Shown here: piece after piece, positions 28,530 to 37,957 of the stretch | Layout of the letters: each line of letters opens with the position of its first letter | How positions within the stretch are numbered: position 1 is the stretch's first letter | Assembly (NCBI RefSeq): GCF_000760595.1 | Contig: NZ_BBNM01000006.1 | Location: forward strand, 62,001 to 126,000 | Direction of reading: 5' to 3' | DNA from: Acinetobacter soli | Lineage (GTDB): Bacteria; Pseudomonadota; Gammaproteobacteria; Pseudomonadales; Moraxellaceae | Length of the DNA: 64,000 nucleotides | The notes under the pieces: generated by a model | Seen by the model: the letters and a program-made list of their open reading frames with translations, nothing else | The model's database searches: none | What the model was told of the DNA's origin: nothing | Program-made: the position numbers and the translations under genes

Positions 28530-29060
28530 TTAATGGTGCTGCGAGGCATTCATAAAATCGTGATTGCCTAATAATTGACTCAATAAAAAAATATGCCAGC
28601 GCTGCTGATACTGTTGAAAATAGCCGCGACAATACGGCTGAAACATCATGCCAAGATCATGCTGATGCGAAAAATAATGCGTTTTATTAAAATGCTGTAC
28701 ACCAAATACCTGATCGACAATCAGCCCGATATAATGTTGATTGTGGCTGATACACATCACTTTATGTTGTGTGTGTTCCTGATAATTCTGTTTAGAAATA
28801 AACTCAGACAAACTCGATACGGCCAGCAATCGCCCGCGAATATTTGCCAAACCTTTTAGCCAAGGCTGTGTATTGGGAACACGGGTATAACTTGGTGGAT
28901 GAATGACTTCAGTGACTTCCCCTAATGGCGCAACGAAATAATGCCCCATCAATTCAAATGCGATACCTGTCCAGCGTTCTGCCTGCTCAATCGACTCATG
29001 CTGTACACTCAAATCATCTGGCGTATATGCCGCCAAATGTGTATCGCTGCTCTGAGCCAT
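28530..29060 (-). CDS. pilI: CheW-like adaptor PilI
   Basis: A 176-residue CheW-domain protein. The SH3-like core shows GIAFELMGHYFVAPLGEVTEV (in two parts, about 31-52) and LKGLANIRGRLLAVSSLSEF (about 68-87), the docking surface for receptor and kinase. It sits one base after pilH in the operon. Its usual receptor partner, the PilJ hairpin tip, is missing in this genome region. Confidence 0.9.
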   Translation of the reverse strand: MAQSSDTHLAAYTPDDLSVQHESIEQAERWTGIAFELMGHYFVAPLGEVTEVIHPPSYTRVPNTQPWLKGLANIRGRLLAVSSLSEFISKQNYQEHTQHKVMCISHNQHYIGLIVDQVFGVQHFNKTHYFSHQHDLGMMFQPYCRGYFQQYQQRWHIFLLSQLLGNHDFMNASQHH

Positions 29061-29061
29061 G

Positions 29062-29433
29062 TTATGAATCTGACAGAATATATTGCTGAATCACGTCGAT
29101 CAGCTGATTTTCATCAATGGGTTTGGTCAAATACTCTTTGGCGCCCTGACGCTTACCCCAAATTCGGTCTGTGGCCTGATCTTTGGTACTCACAATCACC
29201 ACTGGAATATGCTTGGTGCTTTCGCCACGGCAGATCTGACGGGTGGCTTGAAAACCATTCACACCCGGCATTACTACATCCATAAGCACCAGATTCGGCT
29301 GTTCGGCCTGAGCCAGCGTCACACCATCTGCACCATTGGTGGCTTCAAGCACTTGATAACCGTGTCGGGTCAATATTTCACGAAACCGATACGTCTCGGT
29401 GGGTGAATCATCAACGATCAATATACGCGCCAT
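29062..29433 (-). CDS. pilH: Response regulator PilH
   Basis: A 123-residue single-domain CheY-like receiver. The acidic pocket VDDSP (about 7-11), phospho-acceptor Asp52 in LVLMDVVMPG, the conserved Ser/Thr in VIVSTKD and Lys103 in YLTKPI are all present. In known Pil-Chp systems PilH opposes PilG and favours pilus retraction control. TGAGG precedes the ATG. Confidence 0.92.
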   Translation of the reverse strand: MARILIVDDSPTETYRFREILTRHGYQVLEATNGADGVTLAQAEQPNLVLMDVVMPGVNGFQATRQICRGESTKHIPVVIVSTKDQATDRIWGKRQGAKEYLTKPIDENQLIDVIQQYILSDS

Positions 29434-29459
29434 AATGACCTCAAATTTATTTATTGGAA

Positions 29460-29843
29460 TTAAACACTGACATGATTACGAATTGCGCTTAACAATTCAT
29501 CTTTACTAAATGGCTTGATCAGGTATTCATCGGAGCCCACGATACGCCCTTTGGCCTGATCAAATAATCCATCTTTACTTGAAAGCATAATTACGGGAAT
29601 ATGCTGGTAATTTTGTGAATTTTTAATCAGCGCACAGGTTTGATATCCATCTAGGCGTGGCATCATAATATCCACAAAAATAATATCGGGATTAGTCTGT
29701 GCTATTTTTGATAATGCTTCAAAGCCGTCTGTCGCCGTGACCACGGTATAGCCTTCTTTTTGCAGCAGCGTTTCAGCAGTACGACGAATGGTTTTTGAAT
29801 CATCAATCACCATAATTTTAATTGCTTTGGATGCATCTTCCAT
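29460..29843 (-). CDS. pilG: Response regulator PilG
   Basis: A 127-residue CheY-like receiver, the first gene of the operon. VIDDSKTIRRTAETLL at about 13-28 is typical of PilG, followed by phospho-acceptor Asp in IIFVDIMMPRLDGYQ near residue 58 and Lys in YLIKPFS near 108. PilG promotes pilus extension and cAMP signalling in P. aeruginosa. AAGGACGA precedes the ATG; the operon promoter must lie in 29844-30083. Confidence 0.93.
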   Translation of the reverse strand: MEDASKAIKIMVIDDSKTIRRTAETLLQKEGYTVVTATDGFEALSKIAQTNPDIIFVDIMMPRLDGYQTCALIKNSQNYQHIPVIMLSSKDGLFDQAKGRIVGSDEYLIKPFSKDELLSAIRNHVSV

Positions 29844-30083
29844 TCATTCGTCCTTTTCAAATGCCCAATTCAGGCAAACTAATCTGTTATCAAGTGTCAT
29901 GGCATTTTTACATAGTTAAAGTCTTGTTTTCAATTCATCCACTGGAACATCTTTTTTTCATTTATCTCAATTTACGCTAAACTAAAACGATAAAACCCGT
30001 GGATTTACAGCGTATAAATCCATCTTAATATACCAAGATTATGATTCAAAAAAAATTAATCTAATTTTATTGGGGAGAAGCAC

Positions 30084-30725
30084 ATGGTTCAATCCATAGA
30101 ATTTGCGCCTGCTGTGCGGCGACAGCCCTTTCAGTTGGGTAAACAAGTAACGTTATTCATTTTACTCATGTTCTTCTATCTGCTTGGATGTGCAGGCGAG
30201 ATTCATGCCAAATGGTATCGCTATTATGATTCGCGTGGCACTGCCAATATCAGCGCCAACGTAACGCCAGCACATATTCGCTATGGATATGAGTCGCTCG
30301 ATCAAAATATGCAAGTGATTGCGAAGACGCCCGCATGGAATGGCGACCGAGACGCCAAAACTCAAGCCAGATATGAATCACAAGCACGACAACAACAATA
30401 TGATCTCAAACTCAAACGTGCCTATGGCAACAGTAAAATTGCCACCATGAAACGCGATGAATCTTTAAATAGCATCAAAAAACAGATCGCATTTCAGCAA
30501 GAACAGCTCAAACAGCAACAAAATGATCGAGTGATGTATAAAAATCAGGAAAATCAATACATAAGAAAAGGGCAAAACATACCGGTATCGGTGCGCGAAC
30601 ACATGTTACAAAACCAGCAACAGATCCTCGCCAGCAAAGCGATGCTGAAGCAAATGCAAGACAACTATAACAGCACTCAAATCCATTATGCAGATGTGAT
30701 TGCACGCTTAAAAAAAATGGAATAA
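30084..30725 (+). CDS. Unrecognised envelope protein with C-terminal coiled coil, divergent from pilG
   Basis: A 213-residue protein. A hydrophobic segment (about 22-40) ends LLGC then AGEIHA, so it is either a lipoprotein (Cys at about 36) or a signal peptide cleaved after HAKW. The following WYRYYDSRGTANISANVT resembles the start of DUF4124-type periplasmic domains. From about residue 85 the protein is Q/K-rich and strongly helical, probably a coiled coil. GGGGAG gives a strong ribosome site. Position next to the pil-chp operon suggests, but does not prove, a pilus or envelope role. Confidence 0.6.
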   Translation: MVQSIEFAPAVRRQPFQLGKQVTLFILLMFFYLLGCAGEIHAKWYRYYDSRGTANISANVTPAHIRYGYESLDQNMQVIAKTPAWNGDRDAKTQARYESQARQQQYDLKLKRAYGNSKIATMKRDESLNSIKKQIAFQQEQLKQQQNDRVMYKNQENQYIRKGQNIPVSVREHMLQNQQQILASKAMLKQMQDNYNSTQIHYADVIARLKKME

Positions 30726-30783
30726 CCGTTATAATCGGTGGCAAAGTCGACAAACCATCACATTATTTAAAGGATAACACTGC

Positions 30784-31890
30784 ATGCGTAGCACCCTTCT
30801 GGTTCTTTCGAAAGCGACCATACTCAGTATGAGTTTAATGGTCGCAGCATGCAGTCAAAAAGATGCCGCCGAAAGCTCACAGCAATCAGCCAATACCGCA
30901 GCAATTGAGTTAATTGGTGCCGATCTGGTGGCGGTCAAATCCGGTCAAATCGAACAGAAAACGGCATTTATCGGAACCATTCGGGCAGTCAATCAAAGTT
31001 CGGTACAGGCACAAGTGACCGCAACCGCCAGACAGGTCAATGTGAATGTCGGGCAGTCGGTGACTAAAGGGCAGATATTGGTGCGTCTTGACAATCAGGA
31101 CAATGCGGCACGGCTTTCCCAAGCACGTGCCAATCTTGCGTCGGCTCGGGCACAAGCAGATTTGGCCAAAAATCTGATGCAACGAAAAAAGCGTCTGCTT
31201 GATCAAGGTTTTATTTCACGCGTGGAATACGAACAAAGTGAAGTTGATTACAAGGCACAATTAGAGACGGTGAATGCACAGCGTGCCAATGTCGATATCG
31301 CCGAAAAAGCCAATTTAGATGGCACCATTCGCAGCCCGCTTTCCGGGGTGATTACCAAGCGTCAAGTAGAACCAGGTCAAACCGTTGCGGCGGGCAGTAC
31401 GCTGTTTGAAATTGTCGATCCAGCTCAGTTAGAAATTCAAGGAAAATTGCCGATCGAACAACAATCCGCATTGGCAGTAGGGAAAAAAATAAGCTTTAAC
31501 ATTCAAGGTGAGCGCACGGTGCAAGAGGCACGTTTAAGCCGAATTTCGCCTGTGGCCGATCAGGTCAGTCGTCAAATCGAATTTTTTGCACAACCGAGCA
31601 GCCCGATTCGCTCACTCAGTATTGGTGCATTTGTAGAAGGTTTTATTTATAGCCAGGATCAGATATCGGGGCAGATTATTCCACTCAATAGTATTCAGAG
31701 TATGGATCAACAGCCATATGTCTGGGTGGTTCGTCAGCAAAAGCTGCATAAAGTGGCCATTAAACTTTTAGAAAAACGCTTCACTGATGATGTTGCCATC
31801 GTTCAGGGATTACAACCGGGAGATCGCGTGAGCCGAATCGCATTTGAAAATAGCGATGACAACAAGGCCGTGCGCATTTCTGGCAATTAA
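30784..31890 (+). CDS. RND efflux periplasmic adaptor (membrane fusion protein), lipoprotein
   Basis: A 368-residue HlyD/AcrA-type adaptor with a lipoprotein signal (VAAC, Cys20). Visible parts are the lipoyl half-motif ATARQVNVNVGQSVTKGQIL, a short alpha-hairpin (about 95-150), the returning lipoyl half GVITKRQVEPGQTVAAG, and beta-barrel plus membrane-proximal domains. It hands substrates from the RND pump encoded next to an outer-membrane channel; no channel gene is nearby, so a shared TolC-like protein is likely. The pump gene starts 16 bases after its stop. Confidence 0.92.
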   Translation: MRSTLLVLSKATILSMSLMVAACSQKDAAESSQQSANTAAIELIGADLVAVKSGQIEQKTAFIGTIRAVNQSSVQAQVTATARQVNVNVGQSVTKGQILVRLDNQDNAARLSQARANLASARAQADLAKNLMQRKKRLLDQGFISRVEYEQSEVDYKAQLETVNAQRANVDIAEKANLDGTIRSPLSGVITKRQVEPGQTVAAGSTLFEIVDPAQLEIQGKLPIEQQSALAVGKKISFNIQGERTVQEARLSRISPVADQVSRQIEFFAQPSSPIRSLSIGAFVEGFIYSQDQISGQIIPLNSIQSMDQQPYVWVVRQQKLHKVAIKLLEKRFTDDVAIVQGLQPGDRVSRIAFENSDDNKAVRISGN

Positions 31891-31906
31891 CATCAGGATT
31901 GAGTCT

Positions 31907-34900
31907 ATGTGGTTAACCCGAATCAGCGTCAAATATCCCGTCTTTACCATTATGATGATGCTCAGTCTGATGGTATTAGGGCTGGCTTCGTGGCAACGAA
32001 TGGGAGTAGAAGAATTTCCCGATGTCGATTTCCCGTTTGTGGTGGTATATACCAACTATCCCGGCGCCTCTCCTGAAGCCGTTGAATCTGAAATTACCAA
32101 AAAACTTGAAGACCAGATCAATACCATTTCGGGCCTAAAACAGATCACCTCGCAATCGAGTGAGGGATTATCCATGATTGTGGCAGAGTTCAATCTGGAT
32201 GTGGCATCGAGCGTTGCAGCGCAAGATGTGCGCGATAAAATTGCGGTGGCAAAAGCTAATTTTCGTGACGAAATTGAAGACCCGGTGGTCGAACGCTACG
32301 ACCCAGCCAGCAGCGCGATTATGTCGGTGGTCTTTGAAACCAACTCAATGTCACTTCGTGATTTTAGCTCTTACATCGATCAGCGGATTTTACCGCAGTT
32401 ACGTACCATTCCGGGCGTCGGTACAGTCAGTCTGCTGGGCGATGCCAAACGCCAAGTACGTATTGTGGTCAATCCGCAAAAAATGCAAAGCTACGCGATT
32501 GGGATTGATCAGGTCATCAACACCCTTAAAAATGAAAATGTAGAAATTCCGGGCGGCAGTTTAAAGCAGCCGAATCAGGAACTGGTCATTGAGATTCAGT
32601 CCAAAGTGATTCAGCCCTATGGCTTTGGTAATTTGGTGGTCGCCAATAAAAACGGCGTACCGATTTATTTAAAGCAAATTGCTGAGGTTGAAGACACACA
32701 GGCCGAGCTGGAAACGGGCGCCTTTCAAAACGGTAAAACTGCTGTTTCGGTAGATATTTTAAGAAGCTCAGATGCAAACGTGATTCAGGTGGTCGACAAC
32801 ACTTACAAAGTGCTCGATAAAATCAAGGCACAGCTTCCCAAAGGCGCAAGTTTGCATGTGGTTGTCGATACGTCAAAAAGTATCCGCGCCTCAATTAAGG
32901 ACGTTGCACGTACCATCATCGAAGGTGCCTTACTGGCAGTTTTGATTGTATTGCTGTTTTTAGGTTCTTTTCGCTCCACCGTTATTACAGGTTTAACACT
33001 TCCGATTGCCTTACTGGGTACCCTCACCTTTATCTGGGCATTTGGTTTTAGCATCAACATGATGACCTTGCTGGCCTTGTCCTTATGTATTGGCTTGCTG
33101 ATTGACGATGCCATTGTGGTTCGGGAAAATATTGTACGCCATGCCGAAATGGGTAAAGACCATGTGACCGCGGCATTAGATGGCACAAAAGAAATTGGGC
33201 TGGCCGTACTGGCCACCACACTCACGATTGTGGCCGTGTTTTTACCTGTGGCATTTATGGGCGGTATTATCGGACGTTTCTTTTATCAATTTGGCGTGAC
33301 GGTCAGCACCGCGGTTCTGATCTCGATGTTTGTCAGTTTTACTCTCGATCCGATGCTCTCTGCGCACTGGAAAGAAAAACCGCGTAACCGCCCACCAGGC
33401 CGAATCAAACGCTTTTTTAACTGGATTTCTAAAGAACTCGATAAACTTACCCATGTTTATGAGCGTGTTCTCAAGCTCGCACTGCGTTTTCGTCTGATCA
33501 CCCTCCTGATCGCGATTGTTTCTCTGGTCGGAGCGCTGGGCTTATCCAAGCTGATTGGTACCGAATTTGTACCCACGCCCGATAAAGGTGAAGTGCGAAT
33601 TAAGTTTGAAACGCCTGTCGATGCCTCTTTAGAATATACACAGGCCAAGCTGGATCAGGTCACAAAAATCGTCAATACGTTTGGCTTTGTAAAATCGACC
33701 TACGGCGTGATTAATGGCGTCACCGATCGGGGTAAAAACCATGCGACGCTTCGCGTCACGGTGACGCCACGGCAGCAACGTCAGCAAAGCCTGACCGAAA
33801 TCAACAACATCTTTCGCAAACGCTTACAGTCGGTCGCAGGCATTACCGTGACCTCCGTGGCTTCTGCCGATGAGACGGTTTCGGGCGGACAAAAGCCCAT
33901 CATGATTTCAATTAAAGGCCCAGATCTGGACGAGTTACAGCGTATCTCAGATCGGTTTATGGTTGAAATGAAGAAAATCAATGGCGTGGTCGATCTGGAA
34001 AGTTCACTTAAAGCACCTAAACCAACGTTGTCTATTCAGATCAATCGGGTACTGGCAAGTGATTTAGGGCTTTCGGTCAATCAGATCGCGAGCGCACTGC
34101 GCCCCTTAATTGCAGGTGAGAATGTCACCACATGGGAAGATGAGCGCGGTGAAACTTACGATGTGAATTTACGACTGGCCGAAGCCAATCGTGCACGTCC
34201 AAGCGATCTGGAAAATCTGTATTTAAGCTCGAATAAAACCGATGCCAACAATCAGCCTGTGTTAATTCCACTGGCATCTGTTGCTTCGTTTGAGCAAACC
34301 CTCGGTGCCGCACAAATTAATCGCCGCGACTTGTCACGTGAAGTACTGGTCGAGGCCAATACCTCAGGACGACCATCGGGAGATATTGGTAAAGATATCC
34401 AGCAACTGCAACAGAACTTTAAATTGCCAGCCGGCTATAGCTTCGATACGCAAGGTGCCAATGCCGATATGGCCGAGTCGGCAGGATATGCGCTGACTGC
34501 AATTAGCTTGTCGATTATTTTTATTTATATTGTACTCGGCTCGCAGTTCAACAGCTTTATCCATCCGGCGGCCATTATGGCCTCATTGCCACTGTCATTG
34601 ATTGGGGTCTTTCTTGCGCTGTTTTTATTTAACAGTACCTTAAACCTGTTTTCGATTATCGGAATCATTATGCTGATGGGGCTGGTCACCAAAAATGCGA
34701 TCTTGCTGATTGATTTCATTAAAAAAGCCATGGAGCGTGGTGAAACTCGTTTTGACGCAATTTTACAGGCAGGCAAGACGCGCTTGCGTCCCATTTTAAT
34801 GACCACGAGCGCGATGGTGATGGGTATGGTGCCACTGGCATTGGGATTGGGTGAAGGCGGCGAACAAAGTGCTCCTATGGCGCATGCGGTGATTGGTGGC

Positions 34901-35008
34901 GTGATCACCTCGACCCTACTCACCTTGGTGGTGGTGCCCGTGATTTTCACCTATTTGGATGATTTGAAAAATTTCTTGTTACGCCAAAGCCGCAAATTAA
35001 TGTCATAA
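31907..35008 (+). CDS. RND-family efflux pump inner-membrane subunit
   Basis: A 1033-residue HAE-type RND transporter of full length. It begins MWLTRISVKYPVFTIMMML, has the GVEEFPDVDFPFVVV porter-domain start, two periplasmic loops and twelve helices; SLCIGLLIDDAIVVREN in helix 4 holds the proton-relay acidic pair, and the C-terminal half repeats the pattern with GLVTKNAILLIDF. The ATG at 31907 after AGGATTGAG is preferred to a longer frame that overlaps the adaptor gene. The substrate is unknown. A terminator follows at 35022. Confidence 0.93.
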   Translation: MWLTRISVKYPVFTIMMMLSLMVLGLASWQRMGVEEFPDVDFPFVVVYTNYPGASPEAVESEITKKLEDQINTISGLKQITSQSSEGLSMIVAEFNLDVASSVAAQDVRDKIAVAKANFRDEIEDPVVERYDPASSAIMSVVFETNSMSLRDFSSYIDQRILPQLRTIPGVGTVSLLGDAKRQVRIVVNPQKMQSYAIGIDQVINTLKNENVEIPGGSLKQPNQELVIEIQSKVIQPYGFGNLVVANKNGVPIYLKQIAEVEDTQAELETGAFQNGKTAVSVDILRSSDANVIQVVDNTYKVLDKIKAQLPKGASLHVVVDTSKSIRASIKDVARTIIEGALLAVLIVLLFLGSFRSTVITGLTLPIALLGTLTFIWAFGFSINMMTLLALSLCIGLLIDDAIVVRENIVRHAEMGKDHVTAALDGTKEIGLAVLATTLTIVAVFLPVAFMGGIIGRFFYQFGVTVSTAVLISMFVSFTLDPMLSAHWKEKPRNRPPGRIKRFFNWISKELDKLTHVYERVLKLALRFRLITLLIAIVSLVGALGLSKLIGTEFVPTPDKGEVRIKFETPVDASLEYTQAKLDQVTKIVNTFGFVKSTYGVINGVTDRGKNHATLRVTVTPRQQRQQSLTEINNIFRKRLQSVAGITVTSVASADETVSGGQKPIMISIKGPDLDELQRISDRFMVEMKKINGVVDLESSLKAPKPTLSIQINRVLASDLGLSVNQIASALRPLIAGENVTTWEDERGETYDVNLRLAEANRARPSDLENLYLSSNKTDANNQPVLIPLASVASFEQTLGAAQINRRDLSREVLVEANTSGRPSGDIGKDIQQLQQNFKLPAGYSFDTQGANADMAESAGYALTAISLSIIFIYIVLGSQFNSFIHPAAIMASLPLSLIGVFLALFLFNSTLNLFSIIGIIMLMGLVTKNAILLIDFIKKAMERGETRFDAILQAGKTRLRPILMTTSAMVMGMVPLALGLGEGGEQSAPMAHAVIGGVITSTLLTLVVVPVIFTYLDDLKNFLLRQSRKLMS

Positions 35009-35021
35009 TCTGTTTTTTACG

Positions 35022-35052
35022 AAATGAGATGAAATCTTCATCTCATTTTTTA
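35022..35052 (+). terminator. Terminator after the RND pump gene
   Basis: AATGAGATGAA (35023-35033) pairs with TTCATCTCATT (35037-35047), loop ATC, followed by a T-run. Confidence 0.85.
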
Positions 35053-35110
35053 TTATAATCTGGTGTTTTTATCGTGCTCTGTTTAAGAGCCCATTTTTAG
35101 GACTGTTTCC

Positions 35111-36823
35111 ATGCGCGCAAGCCGCTTTTTATTTGCAACGTTAAGAGAAACCCCAAACGATGCCGAAGTGATTTCGCATCAGCTCATGCTTCGAGCCGGG
35201 ATGATTCGTAAATTGGCTTCAGGTTTATATACTTGGTTGCCGATGGGCGTACGCGTATTAAATAAAGTAGAAGCGATTGTGCGTGAAGAAATGAATCGTT
35301 CAGGCGCGCTTGAAGTCTTTATGCCCGTCACTCAACCTGCGGGCTTGTGGGAAGAATCAGGCCGTTATGTGCAATACGGCCCCGAGCTTTTACGTTTTAA
35401 CGATCGTCATGATAATCCCTTTGTACTTGGGCCAACTCATGAAGAAGTCATTACCGACTTGGCTCGCACTGAACTGAAAAGTTATAAGCAATTGCCAATG
35501 AACTTTTATCAGATTCAGACCAAATTCCGTGACGAAATTCGTCCACGCTTTGGTGTGATGCGTTCACGCGAATTTATCATGAAAGATGCGTACTCGTTTC
35601 ATGTCGATCAAGCTTCATTGCAAGAAACCTACGACAACATGTACGATACCTACTGTCGTATCTTTACCCGTTTAGGTTTAGATTTCCGCCCTGTGCAGGC
35701 CGATACAGGCTCGATTGGCGGTTCAGGCTCGCATGAGTTCCATGTGCTTGCCGATAGCGGTGAAGACGATATCGTATTTTCGAGCGAATCTGATTATGCA
35801 GCCAATGTAGAAAAGGCAGAGGCGATTTTGGTGGGTGAGCGTGCCGCTCCTACTCAAGCCTTGAGCATTGTAGAAACACCAAATCAGAAAACCATTGCTG
35901 ATGTTTGTGCCTTCTTAAACGCTGATCCGAAACAATCAGTAAAAGCGTTGTTGGTGCAAGGCAATGCCGATGAAAAAGGCGATGTCCCTGTGATCGCGCT
36001 ATTTTTGCGTGGCGATCACGAACTCAACGAAATCAAGGCAGAGCATCATCCGCTTATTGCAGCACCGCTGACGTTTGCAACTGAGGCACAATTACAACAA
36101 CTTGGTTTGACCGCAGGTTATGTCGGCCCACAAGGATTGCTTGAAAAAGGCCTGACCGTGATTGTCGATCGCGCAGCGTCAGTCCTGTCAGATTTTATTG
36201 CTGGTGCCAACGAAGTCGACAAACATGCCACTGGTGTAAACTGGGAGCGTGATGCAACTTATACCGAGGTTTATGACCTTCGTAATGTCGTGGATGGTGA
36301 TCCATCTCCAGATGGTCAAGGTGTACTACAAATCAAACGTGGTATTGAAGTCGGGCACATCTTCCAGTTAGGTCAGAAGTATTCTGAAGCGCTGAACTGT
36401 ACGGTTTTGGGTGATGACGGTAAGCCACTGGTTGTGACCATGGGCTGTTATGGTATTGGTGTCACTCGTGTTGTGGCTTCTGCCATTGAGCAAAATTACG
36501 ATGAAAAAGGCATTATCTGGCCATCTGCAATTGCGCCTTTTGAGATTGCAATTGTGCCGATGAATGCGCATAAATCACCAAAAACGCTTGAAGCTGCTGA
36601 AGCACTTTATGCAGAATTGCAAGCGCAAGGCTATGATGTTTTGCTTGATGACCGTAATGAGCGTCCAGGCGTGAAATTCTCTGATCTGGAGCTAACCGGT
36701 ATTCCACATCGTATTGTGATTGGTGAAAAAGGCCTAGATGCAGGAACTTTTGAATACAAAGGCCGTACTGATGCTGAGTCTGTTAACTTAACCAAAGACG
36801 AGCTCATGGCAAAACTTAAATAA
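35111..36823 (+). CDS. proS: Prolyl-tRNA synthetase
   Basis: A 570-residue class II synthetase of the bacterial type. Class II motif 1 lies in the [19 protein letters not shown] region (about 35-55), motif 2 in [18 protein letters not shown] (about 138-155), and motif 3 near [16 protein letters not shown] (about 443-458). The INS editing domain that hydrolyses Ala-tRNA(Pro) occupies about 225-390, and the anticodon-binding domain the last 110 residues. It is essential and apparently monocistronic. Confidence 0.98.
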   Translation: MRASRFLFATLRETPNDAEVISHQLMLRAGMIRKLASGLYTWLPMGVRVLNKVEAIVREEMNRSGALEVFMPVTQPAGLWEESGRYVQYGPELLRFNDRHDNPFVLGPTHEEVITDLARTELKSYKQLPMNFYQIQTKFRDEIRPRFGVMRSREFIMKDAYSFHVDQASLQETYDNMYDTYCRIFTRLGLDFRPVQADTGSIGGSGSHEFHVLADSGEDDIVFSSESDYAANVEKAEAILVGERAAPTQALSIVETPNQKTIADVCAFLNADPKQSVKALLVQGNADEKGDVPVIALFLRGDHELNEIKAEHHPLIAAPLTFATEAQLQQLGLTAGYVGPQGLLEKGLTVIVDRAASVLSDFIAGANEVDKHATGVNWERDATYTEVYDLRNVVDGDPSPDGQGVLQIKRGIEVGHIFQLGQKYSEALNCTVLGDDGKPLVVTMGCYGIGVTRVVASAIEQNYDEKGIIWPSAIAPFEIAIVPMNAHKSPKTLEAAEALYAELQAQGYDVLLDDRNERPGVKFSDLELTGIPHRIVIGEKGLDAGTFEYKGRTDAESVNLTKDELMAKLK

Positions 36824-36835
36824 GCGACTCAAATT

Positions 36836-36866
36836 AAAAAAGCAGGTTTGATACCTGCTTTTTTTA
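36836..36866. terminator. Bidirectional terminator between proS and the four-gene operon
   Basis: AGCAGGT (36841-36847) pairs with ACCTGCT (36853-36859), with A6 before and T7 after, between convergent genes. Confidence 0.9.
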
Positions 36867-36874
36867 TGAATTGA

Positions 36875-37945
36875 CTAACAAAACTTCAAATTTCCATAAC
36901 AGTTACTAATCGGCATTTGACCCAAATCGACAGGCGCCAAATTCACAGGTGTTCCTAAAAGTGCACCTGGCAAAGCCGATAATACGCTTATATTTACTGT
37001 TTGATCGATCGATAAGTTATTGAACTGAGTTTGTGGAATCGAAATCCACCAGCCTTGCTTTGCCGCATTGCTCGCCCATGTTTGATTACTCACATTTTGC
37101 CAGAATATATCCTTGCTTTGCGAGGAAATGTAAGCATTACTGGTCGCAATCAAATTCCCATTGGAGTCTGTATCGGCCACCAGTAGCTGGTGTACTGTTC
37201 TATAGGGAATATCATTCATATTCACATTGGTTAATTTTAAGTTTAATAAACTTGGCGAAGCTTGTGCCGTCATTTTTGTCAAACTAAATGTTGAGTCACG
37301 ATTATTTAAAAGTGTAGTAGAATATGAATCAATCGTAGCAGATCCCCTTAATAAACCGAGTCCTAAAACAGTTGCTCTCACATCATTAATTTTTGCATTG
37401 GTTACGCGTACACCAATATCTCCGCTTAATGAGTTGATTCCAGTATCATCTGCAAGCGTAGTTAAGTCACCATTTGAGCCAATATTCATAATCCCCAGCG
37501 CCGAAAGTGCCCCTAAACGAAATCCTGTAATGGTTCGTGTGGCAGCAGAGTCTGGATTTTGAATCGCAAACTCAATAAACGGATTGGTGAGTTTAAAGTC
37601 TGTCCCTACTCCGGCCCCTTGCGCGGTTGAGCTGGTGATTCCGGTCAGTGCGATATTATCAATATCAATATCACATCCAGTTCCTTTTACACCACCACAG
37701 CCCAATTGCAATTTCTTAATATTGGCATTGAGTTCAAGTTGAGCTTCTAATCCCAATCGATAAAATCCCATGTTTCCGTTGGGGTTAGATCCGCCAGGTG
37801 CAACATAGTTTAAATTAAGCAATGCCTGTCCGGTGACTTCAGACATTTGCTGATCATCTAAAGAAGTCAAACGATCTGCAAATACAGCCTGCGTCAAACA
37901 TAGTCCCGCGGCTGTCAGTAAGATGGCTTTTAGCTGTTTCATCAT
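36875..37945 (-). CDS. Exported protein with post-signal LSD-LS-TGQ-type motif (operon gene 4)
   Basis: A 356-residue secreted protein. A signal peptide ends about residue 23 (AVFA) and is directly followed by RLTSLDDQQMSEVTGQ, the motif shared with the three genes upstream (DUF6160-like in Acinetobacter, by my recollection). The rest is beta-rich, N/S/T/G-rich and free of tryptophan-rich barrels. Its only mature cysteines are two close pairs, Cys83/Cys91 and Cys349/Cys356, the last being the C-terminal residue. AGGAAG precedes the ATG, which lies 12 bases after the stop of operon gene 3. The function is unknown; similarity to proteins of the Acinetobacter fil cluster is possible but I cannot confirm it. 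Confidence 0.75.
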   Translation of the reverse strand: MMKQLKAILLTAAGLCLTQAVFADRLTSLDDQQMSEVTGQALLNLNYVAPGGSNPNGNMGFYRLGLEAQLELNANIKKLQLGCGGVKGTGCDIDIDNIALTGITSSTAQGAGVGTDFKLTNPFIEFAIQNPDSAATRTITGFRLGALSALGIMNIGSNGDLTTLADDTGINSLSGDIGVRVTNAKINDVRATVLGLGLLRGSATIDSYSTTLLNNRDSTFSLTKMTAQASPSLLNLKLTNVNMNDIPYRTVHQLLVADTDSNGNLIATSNAYISSQSKDIFWQNVSNQTWASNAAKQGWWISIPQTQFNNLSIDQTVNISVLSALPGALLGTPVNLAPVDLGQMPISNCYGNLKFC

Positions 37946-37957
37946 GATCTTCCTTGA

